Assembly: GCF_018069875.1 (NCBI RefSeq)
Contig: NZ_JAGQDF010000013.1
Coordinates: 62,001-126,000, forward strand
Source of the DNA: Ideonella alba
GTDB taxonomy: Bacteria; Pseudomonadota; Gammaproteobacteria; Burkholderiales; Burkholderiaceae_C
Direction of reading: 5' to 3'
Length of the DNA: 64,000 bases
The notes under the pieces: generated by a model
What the model was told of the DNA's origin: nothing
What the model saw: the letters and a program-made list of their open reading frames with translations, nothing else
The model's database searches: none
Shown here: piece after piece, positions 25,323 through 32,827 of the stretch
Layout of the letters: each line of letters begins with the position of its first letter
How positions within the stretch are numbered: position 1 is the stretch's first letter
Translations under genes and position numbers: made by a program

Positions 25323-25841
25323 GTGCGCGCCGTGGACCGATGGCTCTGGCAGGCGGCGACGCCGCAGGACGCGCCCTTCATGGCCCAGCTGTATGCGGCC
25401 ACGCAGGGCCAGGCCTGGGGTCTGTCGCCCGACGCGCCCGACCCGGTGCTGCAAGGCCTGCTGGCCCAGCAGCATCGCTGGCGCGACGGCGCCTATGCCG
25501 AGGCCACCGGTGGCCTGGGCTGTCGGCTGATCGTGGCGGCCGACAGCGGCACCCCGGTCGGTCGCGCCTGGGTGCATGAAGGCCAGACCCTGCACCTGCT
25601 GGACCTGGCCGTGCTGCCGGCGCACCAGCGCCAGGGCATCGGGCAGTGGGCCCTGTCGGCCCTGCAGGCCGAGGCCACCCGCGCCCAGCGTCCCCTCACC
25701 CTGATGGTGGACGCATCCAATCCCGCCCGGCGGCTGTACCAGCGCCTGGGCTTCGACGACATCGGTGACAACGGACCGGACCGCCAGATGCGCTGGACGC
25801 CGGCTCCGCTGACCCTGGAGTGCCATGATGAACAAGCGTGA
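25323..25841 (+). CDS. GNAT family N-acetyltransferase in collar-protein operon
   Basis: A 172-residue acetyltransferase. Start is GTG 25323, one base past the previous stop, or GTG 25332; there is no ATG candidate nearby. The acetyl-CoA motif is LDLAVLPAHQRQGIGQWAL (about 95-113) and the C-terminal hallmark is NPARRLYQRLGF. Placed inside the collar-protein operon and overlapping the next gene by 17 bases, it may modify the collar proteins or a small molecule connected with them; this is inference from position. Confidence 0.87.
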   Translation: MRAVDRWLWQAATPQDAPFMAQLYAATQGQAWGLSPDAPDPVLQGLLAQQHRWRDGAYAEATGGLGCRLIVAADSGTPVGRAWVHEGQTLHLLDLAVLPAHQRQGIGQWALSALQAEATRAQRPLTLMVDASNPARRLYQRLGFDDIGDNGPDRQMRWTPAPLTLECHDEQA

Positions 25842-26202
25842 TTTCCTTTTCAGCGGCGTTGCCGCCGCCAGCCTGGCCCCGGCGACCCTGCCGGCCATGG
25901 CCCAGCCCCAGGCGCGGTCGTTCCCCGACCTGGCCAGCGGCTACAGCGCCGAGCGCTTCGAGGCCTTCGTCGGCGAGACCTTCCAGACCGCCGCCGGCCC
26001 CCTGACCCTGAAGGTCGTCGAGCGGCTGAAGATCGACGGCCCGGCCGAGCAGTTCAACCTGCACTTCACCGCACCGGCCGCCGAGCGGGCCGCCTCCGGC
26101 CTGCAGACCCTGCAGCACGCCGGCAGCGGCCAGGCGCTGGTCCTGCACCTGGAGCCGGGCCTGAACGGCACCGTCCAGGCCAACTTCAGCCTGCTGGCCT
26201 GA
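25825..26202 (+). CDS. exported DUF6916-like protein
   Basis: A 125-residue protein with an N-terminal export signal, MNKRDFLFSGVAAASLAPATLPAMA, then a short beta-rich domain (ERFEAFVGETFQTAAGPLTLKVVE, EQFNLHFTAPA). The layout fits DUF6916, a family I recall near tail-collar genes. ATG 25825 or 25828 may serve as start. It lies at the end of the collar operon and overlaps the GNAT gene, so the five genes 23744-26202 are probably one transcript. Confidence 0.78.
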   Translation: MMNKRDFLFSGVAAASLAPATLPAMAQPQARSFPDLASGYSAERFEAFVGETFQTAAGPLTLKVVERLKIDGPAEQFNLHFTAPAAERAASGLQTLQHAGSGQALVLHLEPGLNGTVQANFSLLA

Positions 26203-26260
26203 GCGCTGCACCGCCGGGCGCGCCAGCGCCCGCCGGTGCGGTGTCGGTCGGTGGGCGGTC

Positions 26261-27373
26261 TCAGCGCGCCAGGAAATACACCTGCGGCTCGCAGGCGGCG
26301 CACTTGTCCATGTCCTTGGTCTCGCCCCAGTTCAGCGGGCACTGGCGCACTTCGGTGGCATAGGCCACGTGGGTGCCCGGCGCCAGGCGCGCCGCCAGCG
26401 GAAAGTCGTTGCCCCCCACGGCCGCCTTGTCGGGGCGGGCGATCAGCAGGCGCTCGTCCAGCGGCTTCGGGCCCGGGTTGTTGAACTGCACCTCGAAACG
26501 GCAGGTCGTGCCCTGCTGGCCCATGAAACGGGACTGCACCGTCATCGGGCCCGAGCTGGCCTGGAAGGGCTTGGGACGGCTCCAGACCTCCGCCGTGGCG
26601 GCCAGCGGCAGGTGGTTGGCGGTGAACGAACGCGCCACCCAGGGCGGGCAGTCCTTGCACGGGGCCTCGGCCTGGGCCAGCTGGGCGCCGGCGGCGCCCC
26701 AGGTCCACAGCGTCTTGTCGGTGCCAATGCCCACCAGCGAACCGTCGGCCCGCGCCGCCACGCCGATGACCGCAGCGCTGTTGGGCAGCGCCACCCAGGG
26801 GCTGGCCAGCGTCGCCCGGGTCCACAGCGCCTGGTCACGGCCCACGCCCACCAGGCTGCCATCGGGCCGCGCAGCCACCGCGGTCACGCTGCCGCTGTCG
26901 GGCACGCGCGCCCAGGCGCTGTCGATCGTTGCGCGCTGCCACAGGAAGCCGTCGGTGCCCACGCCGACGATCACGCCCGAGGGCATCACCGCCACGCCCA
27001 CCACCGAGCCGCTGTTGGGCACCTGCACCCAGGCGGCGTTCAGGTGGGCGCGGGTCCACAGCTGCTGGTCGGTGCCCACACCCACCAGGCTGCCATCGGG
27101 CCGAAGCGCCACGCTGACCACGAAGCCACTGCCCGGCACCTGCACCCAGGGTGCCTGCAGCGACGCGCGCGTCCACAGCAGGCGGTCGGTGCCCACACCC
27201 ACCAGCCGGCCATCCGGCGCGGCCGCCACGGCGGTGACGAAGCCGCTGTCGGGCACGGGCGTCCAGGCCTGTGCGCCGGCGGCGCCGGCCGCAGCTGCCA
27301 TCAGCAGCGCGGACAGGACACGCAGCGCAGCGCGCCAGGCGCCCCCAGGCCAACGGTCATCCGGTTGAGTCAT
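26261..27373 (-). CDS. secreted tectonin-like beta-propeller protein
   Basis: A 370-residue exported protein with a signal peptide (VLSALLMAAAAGAAGAQA, residues about 18-36). Residues about 37-230 hold five repeats of roughly 40 residues with the pattern W..VP.SG.V..VA..PDG.LVGVGTD..LWTRA, a tectonin/propeller-type blade that in other proteins binds glycans. The remaining ~140 residues have four cysteines in two pairs (CKDC, CAAC) plus others (TCRFEV, RQCPL) and look like a disulfide-rich beta domain. It is convergent with the collar operon; a shared surface role is possible but not shown. Confidence 0.8.
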   Translation of the reverse strand: MTQPDDRWPGGAWRAALRVLSALLMAAAAGAAGAQAWTPVPDSGFVTAVAAAPDGRLVGVGTDRLLWTRASLQAPWVQVPGSGFVVSVALRPDGSLVGVGTDQQLWTRAHLNAAWVQVPNSGSVVGVAVMPSGVIVGVGTDGFLWQRATIDSAWARVPDSGSVTAVAARPDGSLVGVGRDQALWTRATLASPWVALPNSAAVIGVAARADGSLVGIGTDKTLWTWGAAGAQLAQAEAPCKDCPPWVARSFTANHLPLAATAEVWSRPKPFQASSGPMTVQSRFMGQQGTTCRFEVQFNNPGPKPLDERLLIARPDKAAVGGNDFPLAARLAPGTHVAYATEVRQCPLNWGETKDMDKCAACEPQVYFLAR

Positions 27374-27517
27374 GTCGGTGCTCCTGCTGCCAGAGGTTGA
27401 TCGGCCGCCCCGGACCGGCCGACGGCGGCTCCGACATTTTGTCGCGCCAACCTACGGGTCGGCCCCCTGTTCCCTCCGGGGTATCTACGAGTTGAGTCTG
27501 ATTTGCGGCGTACCAGA

Positions 27518-27535
27518 ACATCAAGCGCTTGATGT
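27518..27535. promoter_or_regulatory. 18-bp perfect palindrome upstream of dctP (operator candidate)
   Basis: ACATCAAGCGCTTGATGT is a perfect 18-base palindrome, 47 bases before the ATG of the TRAP binding-protein gene. The 209-base gap 27374-27582 contains no gene; this palindrome is its most striking feature. It is of the size expected for a dimeric repressor or activator. The regulator is not encoded beside it. Confidence 0.65.
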
Positions 27536-27582
27536 CGCAAACCACGGCCCATCGCGGTGCCGTCCAACCCCCTGGAGACAGC

Positions 27583-28698
27583 ATGGAATCGAACCCGACC
27601 CCGGCCAAGCGCCGCCGTTTCCTGAAGACTGCCGCCGCGGCCACCGCGGGTGCCGGGGCGCTGGCGGCGCCCGCCATCTCGCGCGCGCAGACGGTGACGC
27701 TGCGCTTCCAGAGCACCTGGCCGGCCAAAGACATCTTCCACGAGTACGCCAACGACTTCGCCAAGAAGGTCAACGACATCGCCGGCAACCGGCTGAAGAT
27801 CGAGGTGCTGCCGGCCGGCGCGGTGGTGCCGGCCTTCCAGTTGCTGGAAGCCGTGGCCAAGGGCACGCTGGATGGCGGCCATGGCGTGCTGGCCTACCAC
27901 TACGGCAAGAACTCGGCGCTGGCGCTGTGGGGCTCGGGCCCGGCCTTCGGCATGGACCCGAACATGGTGCTGGCCTGGCACTACTACGGCGGCGGCGAGG
28001 CGCTGCTGGAGGAGATCTACAAGGGCCTGAACATGGACGTGAAGTCTTTCGTCTACGGCCCCATGCCCACGCAGCCGCTGGGCTGGTTCAAGAAGCCCAT
28101 TGCCAAGGTGGAAGACCTCAAGGGCCTGAAGTACCGCACCGTGGGCCTGGCGGTGGACGTGTTCACCGAGCTGGGCGCGGCGGTGAACCCGCTGCCCGGT
28201 GGTGAGATCGTGCCAGCGCTGGACCGCGGCCTGATCGACGCGGCCGAGTTCAACAACGCCAGCTCCGACCGCGTGCTGGGCTTTGCCGACGTGGCCAAGA
28301 ACTGCATGCTGCAGAGCTTCCACCAGAGCGGCGAGCAGTTCGAGATCCTGTTCAACGGCCCCAAGTACAACGGCCTGCCGGCCGAGCTGAAGAAGGCCAT
28401 CGACGTGGCCGTGGAAGCCGCCAGCGCCGACATGAGCTGGAAGGCCATCGAGCGCAACTCGAAGGACTACGCCGAGCTGAAGAAGGCCGGCGTGAACTTC
28501 TACAAGACGCCCGACGCCATCCTGCGCGCCCAGCTGGACGCCTGGGACAAGGTGATCGCCAAGAAGTCCGGCGAGAACCCGCTGTTCAAGAAGGTGCTCG
28601 ACAGCCAGAAGGCCTACGCCCAGCGCGTGATCCCCTGGCAGAACGACTACATGGTCGACTTCAAGATGGCCTACAACCACTACTTCGGCCGCCGCTGA
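27583..28698 (+). CDS. dctP: TRAP transporter substrate-binding protein (DctP family)
   Basis: A 371-residue periplasmic receptor of a TRAP transporter. A twin-arginine-like signal (KRRRFLKTAAAATAGAGALA) precedes the mature start near QTVTLRFQSTWPA. The pattern HYYGGGEALLEEIY and the conserved Arg region LKGLKYRT place it with the 2-oxo/2-hydroxy acid receptors (TakP and lactate-type), so a hydroxy- or keto-acid ligand is likely. Start ATG 27583 has TGGAGA upstream; an earlier in-frame ATG at 27529 lies within the operator palindrome. First gene of a P-Q-M operon. Confidence 0.93.
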   Translation: MESNPTPAKRRRFLKTAAAATAGAGALAAPAISRAQTVTLRFQSTWPAKDIFHEYANDFAKKVNDIAGNRLKIEVLPAGAVVPAFQLLEAVAKGTLDGGHGVLAYHYGKNSALALWGSGPAFGMDPNMVLAWHYYGGGEALLEEIYKGLNMDVKSFVYGPMPTQPLGWFKKPIAKVEDLKGLKYRTVGLAVDVFTELGAAVNPLPGGEIVPALDRGLIDAAEFNNASSDRVLGFADVAKNCMLQSFHQSGEQFEILFNGPKYNGLPAELKKAIDVAVEAASADMSWKAIERNSKDYAELKKAGVNFYKTPDAILRAQLDAWDKVIAKKSGENPLFKKVLDSQKAYAQRVIPWQNDYMVDFKMAYNHYFGRR

Positions 28699-28718
28699 CG
28701 CCCGCACCCGCGGGCCGG

Positions 28719-28758
28719 ACGGGCCACCGCTTGCCGCTGCGCGCGGCCGGTGGCCCGT
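28719..28758 (+). ncRNA. intercistronic hairpin between dctP and dctQ
   Basis: ACGGGCCACCG (28719-28729) pairs perfectly with CGGTGGCCCGT (28748-28758), 20 bases after the dctP stop and 87 bases before the dctQ ATG. There is no following T-run. Such hairpins commonly protect the 3' end of the binding-protein message so that it exceeds the permease message; this is the likely role here. Confidence 0.55.
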
Positions 28759-28845
28759 GTGCCGTTTCCCACAGGCCCGCACGGCATGCCTCACCGCCCC
28801 ACACGGTGACCTCGCCCACCCACCCGGCCCCTGGCCGCGCCCCCC

Positions 28846-29481
28846 ATGCAGAAGCTGCTGCTTGCCGTTGACCGGCTGTCCACCTGGATCGGCCAGTTCT
28901 TCGCCTGGTCCATCGTGCTGCTCACGCTGGGCATCTCGTGGGAGGTGTTCAGCCGCTATGTGCTGAACAACCCGCACGACTGGGCGCTCAACGGCCAGAT
29001 CATGCTGTACGGCACGCTGTTCATGATGGCCGGCGCCTACACCCTGGCCAAGGCCGGCCATGTGCGCGGCGATGTGCTCTACGGCTTCTTCCAGCCGCGC
29101 ACCCAGGCCGGCATCGACCTGCTGCTGTACCTGGTGTTCTTCCTGCCCGGCATCGTGGCGCTGACCTGGGCCGGATGGACCTACGCGAATGAATCGCTGG
29201 CCATCCGCGAGAAGACCTTCTCGGCCACGCCGCTGCCGCTGTACCCGTTCAAGTTCATCATCCCGCTGGCCGGTGGGATGCTGCTGCTGCAGGGCGTGGT
29301 GGAGATCGTGCGCTGCGTGGCCTGCCTGAAGACCGGCGAGTGGCCATCGCGTGAGCAGGACGTGGAAGAGGTGGACGTCGACAAGCTCAAGCAGATGGTG
29401 CACGTGAAGGACGAGGACATCGCCGCACTGGACCGCTTTGTCACCGGCGCCGCCCCCGCTGCGCAGGAGAAGGCCCGATGA
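28846..29481 (+). CDS. dctQ: TRAP transporter small permease (DctQ family)
   Basis: A 211-residue inner-membrane subunit with four helices (about 15-35, 50-72, 90-112, 138-158) characteristic of DctQ: the amphipathic N-terminus, NPHDWALNGQIMLYGTLFMMAGAYTL and AGHVRGDVLYGFF, with the conserved HVRxD motif. The C-terminal ~45 residues form an acidic cytosolic tail. It overlaps the start of dctM by four bases. It pairs with the large permease to form the TRAP membrane domain. Confidence 0.93.
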   Translation: MQKLLLAVDRLSTWIGQFFAWSIVLLTLGISWEVFSRYVLNNPHDWALNGQIMLYGTLFMMAGAYTLAKAGHVRGDVLYGFFQPRTQAGIDLLLYLVFFLPGIVALTWAGWTYANESLAIREKTFSATPLPLYPFKFIIPLAGGMLLLQGVVEIVRCVACLKTGEWPSREQDVEEVDVDKLKQMVHVKDEDIAALDRFVTGAAPAAQEKAR

Positions 29482-31643
29482 AGCTGCGCAAGGAACTCTG
29501 GTTCGGCTTCACGCTGATGGGGCTGATCATGGCTGGTGCGGCCGCCATGATGCTGAGCGCCGACCAGCTCACCAACGGCCACTACGGCCTGCTGATGCTG
29601 GCGCTGGTGGTGGTGGCCATCATGCTGGGCTTTCCCACGGCGTTCACGCTGATGGGCATGGGCATGCTGTTCGCCTTCTTCGCCTACCACTCGGGCGGGC
29701 AGACGGTGGGTGGCGCGGTGACGCAGACGCTGGACCTGATGGTGCAGCGCGCCTTTGCGGTGATGGGCAACGACGTGCTCATCTCGATCCCGCTGTTCGT
29801 CTTCATGGGCTACCTGGTGGAGCGGGCCAACCTGATCGAGCGCCTGTTCCGCAGCCTGCACCTGGCGCTGGCGCGGGTGCCGGGCTCGCTGGCGGTGGCC
29901 ACGCTGTTCACCTGCGCGGTGTTTGCCACCGCCACCGGCATCGTCGGCGCGGTGGTCACGCTGATGGGCCTGCTGGCGCTGCCGCAGATGCTGCGCGGCG
30001 GCTACGACGTGCGCATCTCGGCCGGCGCCATCACCGCCGGCGGCTGCCTGGGCATCCTGATCCCGCCGTCGGTGATGCTGATCGTCTACGGCGCCACCGC
30101 CGGGGTGTCGGTGGTGCAGCTGTATGCCGGCGCCTTCTTCCCCGGCCTGATGCTGGCCGGCCTGTACATCGTCTACGTGGTGGTGCTAGCCAAGCTCAAG
30201 CCCGCGCTGATGCCGCCGCTGAGCGCCGCCGAGCGCCTGGTGCCGCTGCCCCCGCTGAGCGAAGACCTGGCCCGCGCCTTCAGCCCGCTGGCGCTGCCCG
30301 CGCTGCTGCGCGCGCTGGCCGGCCCGCGCAACGCCAAGGTGCCCATGGGCCTGCTGCTGCGCGAGCTGCTGGTGGCCCTGCTGCCCGCGCTGGTGTTTGC
30401 GCTGGCCACCGGCCTGGCCTGGCACCTGAACACCAGCCCCAGCGACGACAGCAACGCGCCGGCCGCGGTGCAGCGCGGCGGCGTGGCCGAGCCGCCGGGG
30501 GCCAGCGCCGGTGTGCAAGAACCGCCGGGGGCCGCAGACGGCGTGAAGGAACCCCCGGGCGCCGCCACCGGCGTGCAGGAGCCGCCTGGCGCGTCCACCA
30601 GCCTGCGCGAGCCGCCCACCAGCGGCGGTCTGCAAGAGCCCCCTGGCAGCAGCAGCAACACCAGCAGCAGCGGTCTGCAGGAGCCCCCCGGCGCCGCCGG
30701 AGGTGGCCTGAAGGAGCCGCCCGGATCGGCCGGCGGTGGTCTGCAGGAACCCCCGGGCGCCGCACCCGGCGGCCTGGCCGAGCCTCCTGGCGCCACCAGC
30801 GGCGTGCGTGAACCCCCCGGCGCCAGCGGCGGCACGCTGGCCAGCCCGGCCGGTGCGGCCGCGGCTGATGCCCCGCGCACACGCACCCCCGCCACCCAGG
30901 GCTTCTGGATCGGCACCGGCGTGGGCGCGGTGGCGCTGGTGGCGCTGTACGCGCTGCTCAGCTTCCAGCGGCTGGAAGTGTTCAAGATGCTGCTCAGCAG
31001 CTTCTTCCCGCTGCTGGTGCTGATCCTGGCCGTGCTGGGCTCCATCGTCTTCGGCCTGGCCACACCCACCGAGGCCGCCGCGGTGGGCGCCTTCGGCGGC
31101 TTCCTGCTGGCCGTGGCCTACCGGCAGTTCACCTTTGGCGTGCTGAAGGAATCGGTGTTCCTGACCGCCAAGACCAGCGCGATGGTGTGCTGGCTCTTCG
31201 TCGGCTCGGCCATCTTCTCGGCGGCGTTCGCGCTGCTGGGCGGGCAGGAGCTGGTGGAGCAGTGGGTGATGTCGATGAACCTGACCAAGACCCAGTTCCT
31301 GGTGCTGAGTCAGGTGATCATCTTCCTGCTGGGCTGGCCGCTGGAGTGGACCGAGATCATCGTGATCTTCATGCCCATCTTCATCCCGCTGCTCGACAAC
31401 TTCGGCGTCGACCCGCTGTTCTTCGGCCTGCTGGTGGCGCTGAACCTGCAGACCGCCTTCCTCAGCCCCCCGGTGGCCATGGCCGCCTTCTACCTGAAGG
31501 GCGTCAGCCCGCCCCACGTCACCCTGAACCAGATCTTCGCCGGCATGCTGCCCTTCATGGGCATCCAGGTGGTGGCGATCGTGCTGCTGTACCTGTTCCC
31601 GGGGATTGGGTTGTGGTTGCCGGAGGTGTTGTATGGGAGGTGA
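29478..31643 (+). CDS. dctM: TRAP transporter large permease (DctM family) with EPPG repeat insertion
   Basis: A 721-residue DctM subunit, longer than the usual ~430 residues. Residues 1-330 hold the first set of helices (e.g. GYLVERANLIERLFRSLHLA, ITAGGCLGILIPPSVML), then a 117-residue insertion (338-454) of eleven EPP(G/T) repeats, then the remaining helices from about 475 (GFWIGTGVGAVALVALYA) through ATPTEAAAVGAFGG and LLGWPLEWTEIIVIFMPIF to the end. The DctM hallmarks GILIPPS and TPTEAAAVG lie on either side of the insertion. The insertion is in frame and uses codons like its surroundings, so it is not a frameshift. Confidence 0.92.
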   Translation: MKLRKELWFGFTLMGLIMAGAAAMMLSADQLTNGHYGLLMLALVVVAIMLGFPTAFTLMGMGMLFAFFAYHSGGQTVGGAVTQTLDLMVQRAFAVMGNDVLISIPLFVFMGYLVERANLIERLFRSLHLALARVPGSLAVATLFTCAVFATATGIVGAVVTLMGLLALPQMLRGGYDVRISAGAITAGGCLGILIPPSVMLIVYGATAGVSVVQLYAGAFFPGLMLAGLYIVYVVVLAKLKPALMPPLSAAERLVPLPPLSEDLARAFSPLALPALLRALAGPRNAKVPMGLLLRELLVALLPALVFALATGLAWHLNTSPSDDSNAPAAVQRGGVAEPPGASAGVQEPPGAADGVKEPPGAATGVQEPPGASTSLREPPTSGGLQEPPGSSSNTSSSGLQEPPGAAGGGLKEPPGSAGGGLQEPPGAAPGGLAEPPGATSGVREPPGASGGTLASPAGAAAADAPRTRTPATQGFWIGTGVGAVALVALYALLSFQRLEVFKMLLSSFFPLLVLILAVLGSIVFGLATPTEAAAVGAFGGFLLAVAYRQFTFGVLKESVFLTAKTSAMVCWLFVGSAIFSAAFALLGGQELVEQWVMSMNLTKTQFLVLSQVIIFLLGWPLEWTEIIVIFMPIFIPLLDNFGVDPLFFGLLVALNLQTAFLSPPVAMAAFYLKGVSPPHVTLNQIFAGMLPFMGIQVVAIVLLYLFPGIGLWLPEVLYGR
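30489..30839 (+). repeat. in-frame EPPG repeat block inside dctM
   Basis: Eleven copies of a unit of 9-15 codons starting EPP, usually EPPGA followed by a short Gly/Ala/Ser stretch and V/L plus Q, K or R. Examples are EPPGASAGVQ, EPPGAADGVK and EPPGAAGGGLK. The block is hydrophilic and Pro/Gly rich, so it should be a flexible loop. Given the helices around it, the loop lies on one side of the membrane between the two halves of the permease. Confidence 0.9.
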
Positions 31644-31872
31644 GGGGGAGAGGGGAGGGGTGGCCTCGCAACTGAAGTGGTCCTGCGGAGCCCGCTGACT
31701 AGGTCAGTAAGTTGACGCCATTCAGAAACGAAACTTTTCTTCCGCAGAGTTCAGTATCGATGGCAACCGTGCAGCACCGAAGCGGAGAAGGCGGTCTGAG
31801 CCCTCGTCGAATTATGATCCTGCTCCATAATTGAGACTGACACCCAACAAGTAGACTTTCTGAGCGCCCAAT
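31644..31872. other. 229-base gap, left edge of low-GC island
   Basis: No gene found. The first ~40 bases (GGGGGAGAGGGGAGGGG) still belong to the GC-rich backbone; from about 31690 the composition falls sharply and codon-like order disappears. I saw no inverted repeat, tRNA end or insertion-sequence terminus to define the junction. It is the downstream flank of the HEPN gene and holds no clear terminator. Confidence 0.6.
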
Positions 31873-32820
31873 TCACCAAGTTACCCAATTCGACGGGATG
31901 GCCATAGCATCAAGAATAACTAACTGACGCCTTCTAGCTTTGGCATACTGCTCGCCATAAGCTATTGCAAGTTGCTCACTCGGAAATATTCTCAGTGTCG
32001 TTCGTGCTGTGACCGCGGGTGGCTGAACCCGCTCCTTTTTTACAAGGAATTTAGGAGCCCGACTTCGTGGATCAACAAAAACCATCTCGATATCGCTGTG
32101 AAGCAGCTGAGGCCGCCCACCCTGTCCGGCCCCTTCCTTTGCATTTACCAAGGCTCCCGAGTGAGAAAGTAGTAAATCGAATGCAAGACAAATCGCCAGC
32201 GATGATCTAACCGAGTCCTGAAGGTCTGCGTAAAGGACCTGGCCAGTCAACGCATGAGCAGAAGAGTGTCGTCTCTTTTTAATGGAAGAAAATTCAGCCT
32301 CCGCGTCGAGTATGGCGATACCGAACCTAGCCGTTAGCGATGTCAGTTGGCTCCACGGATCATTTACCCCAAAGGACCTGAGAATTTCCTTAACATCGTT
32401 CTCGGCAATGTTAGAAGCAGAGTAACCAAACGAATGATCTGAGAGGTTCTGCACATTGGTTAACGCGCTGGATATAGGAACCAAATTCGCTACGAGCCAC
32501 GATATCTTGTCTGCAACCGGCTGAAGCTTCAGCCTAAAACGGACACCATCAAGGGCACCAATGGTAGTTGCCTTTTGAAGCGCCGGAGACAGGTCAGAGA
32601 ATACAAGTGACGGATTATCAAACGAGCGCAAGACCTCGCCTGTGCGCTCCCTAATGAATGTCTCGACAGTCGAGAAGATTAGCACTGCCAACCCCTGCCG
32701 CAACATCCGCGCTCGAGCATTGTGAGCAAGACCATTAGGCACTGTGTCTACAAGCGCAGGGTCATTAAGGCAGTCCTTCAGAACTGCCAATGTCTCCAGC
32801 AGAGAGGCTCTTGCACCCAT
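31873..32820 (-). CDS. HEPN-motif protein (putative RNase effector) paired with DUF262 protein
   Basis: A 315-residue protein of low-GC, foreign-looking codon use. The N-terminus is helical with AVLIFSTVETFIRERTGEVL (about 45-64), like the start of HEPN domains. Residues 181-190 read KKRRHSSAHA, a clear R-x4-H motif (R184, H189), the metal-independent RNase signature of HEPN toxins. The C-terminal ~75 residues may be a separate small domain. It starts 7 bases after the DUF262 stop, so both are read together. I recall HEPN families of the MAE_28990/MAE_18760/RiboL-PSP type beside DUF262 genes. Assignment is by motif and context, not by search. Confidence 0.72.
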   Translation of the reverse strand: MGARASLLETLAVLKDCLNDPALVDTVPNGLAHNARARMLRQGLAVLIFSTVETFIRERTGEVLRSFDNPSLVFSDLSPALQKATTIGALDGVRFRLKLQPVADKISWLVANLVPISSALTNVQNLSDHSFGYSASNIAENDVKEILRSFGVNDPWSQLTSLTARFGIAILDAEAEFSSIKKRRHSSAHALTGQVLYADLQDSVRSSLAICLAFDLLLSHSGALVNAKEGAGQGGRPQLLHSDIEMVFVDPRSRAPKFLVKKERVQPPAVTARTTLRIFPSEQLAIAYGEQYAKARRRQLVILDAMAIPSNWVTW

Positions 32821-32827
32821 GGTGATG

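Noticed and set aside
27529-27582. Upstream start of dctP at ATG 27529
   Set aside because: It lies inside the 18-base palindrome and would prefix the signal peptide with a non-family stretch; ATG 27583 has a good ribosome site.
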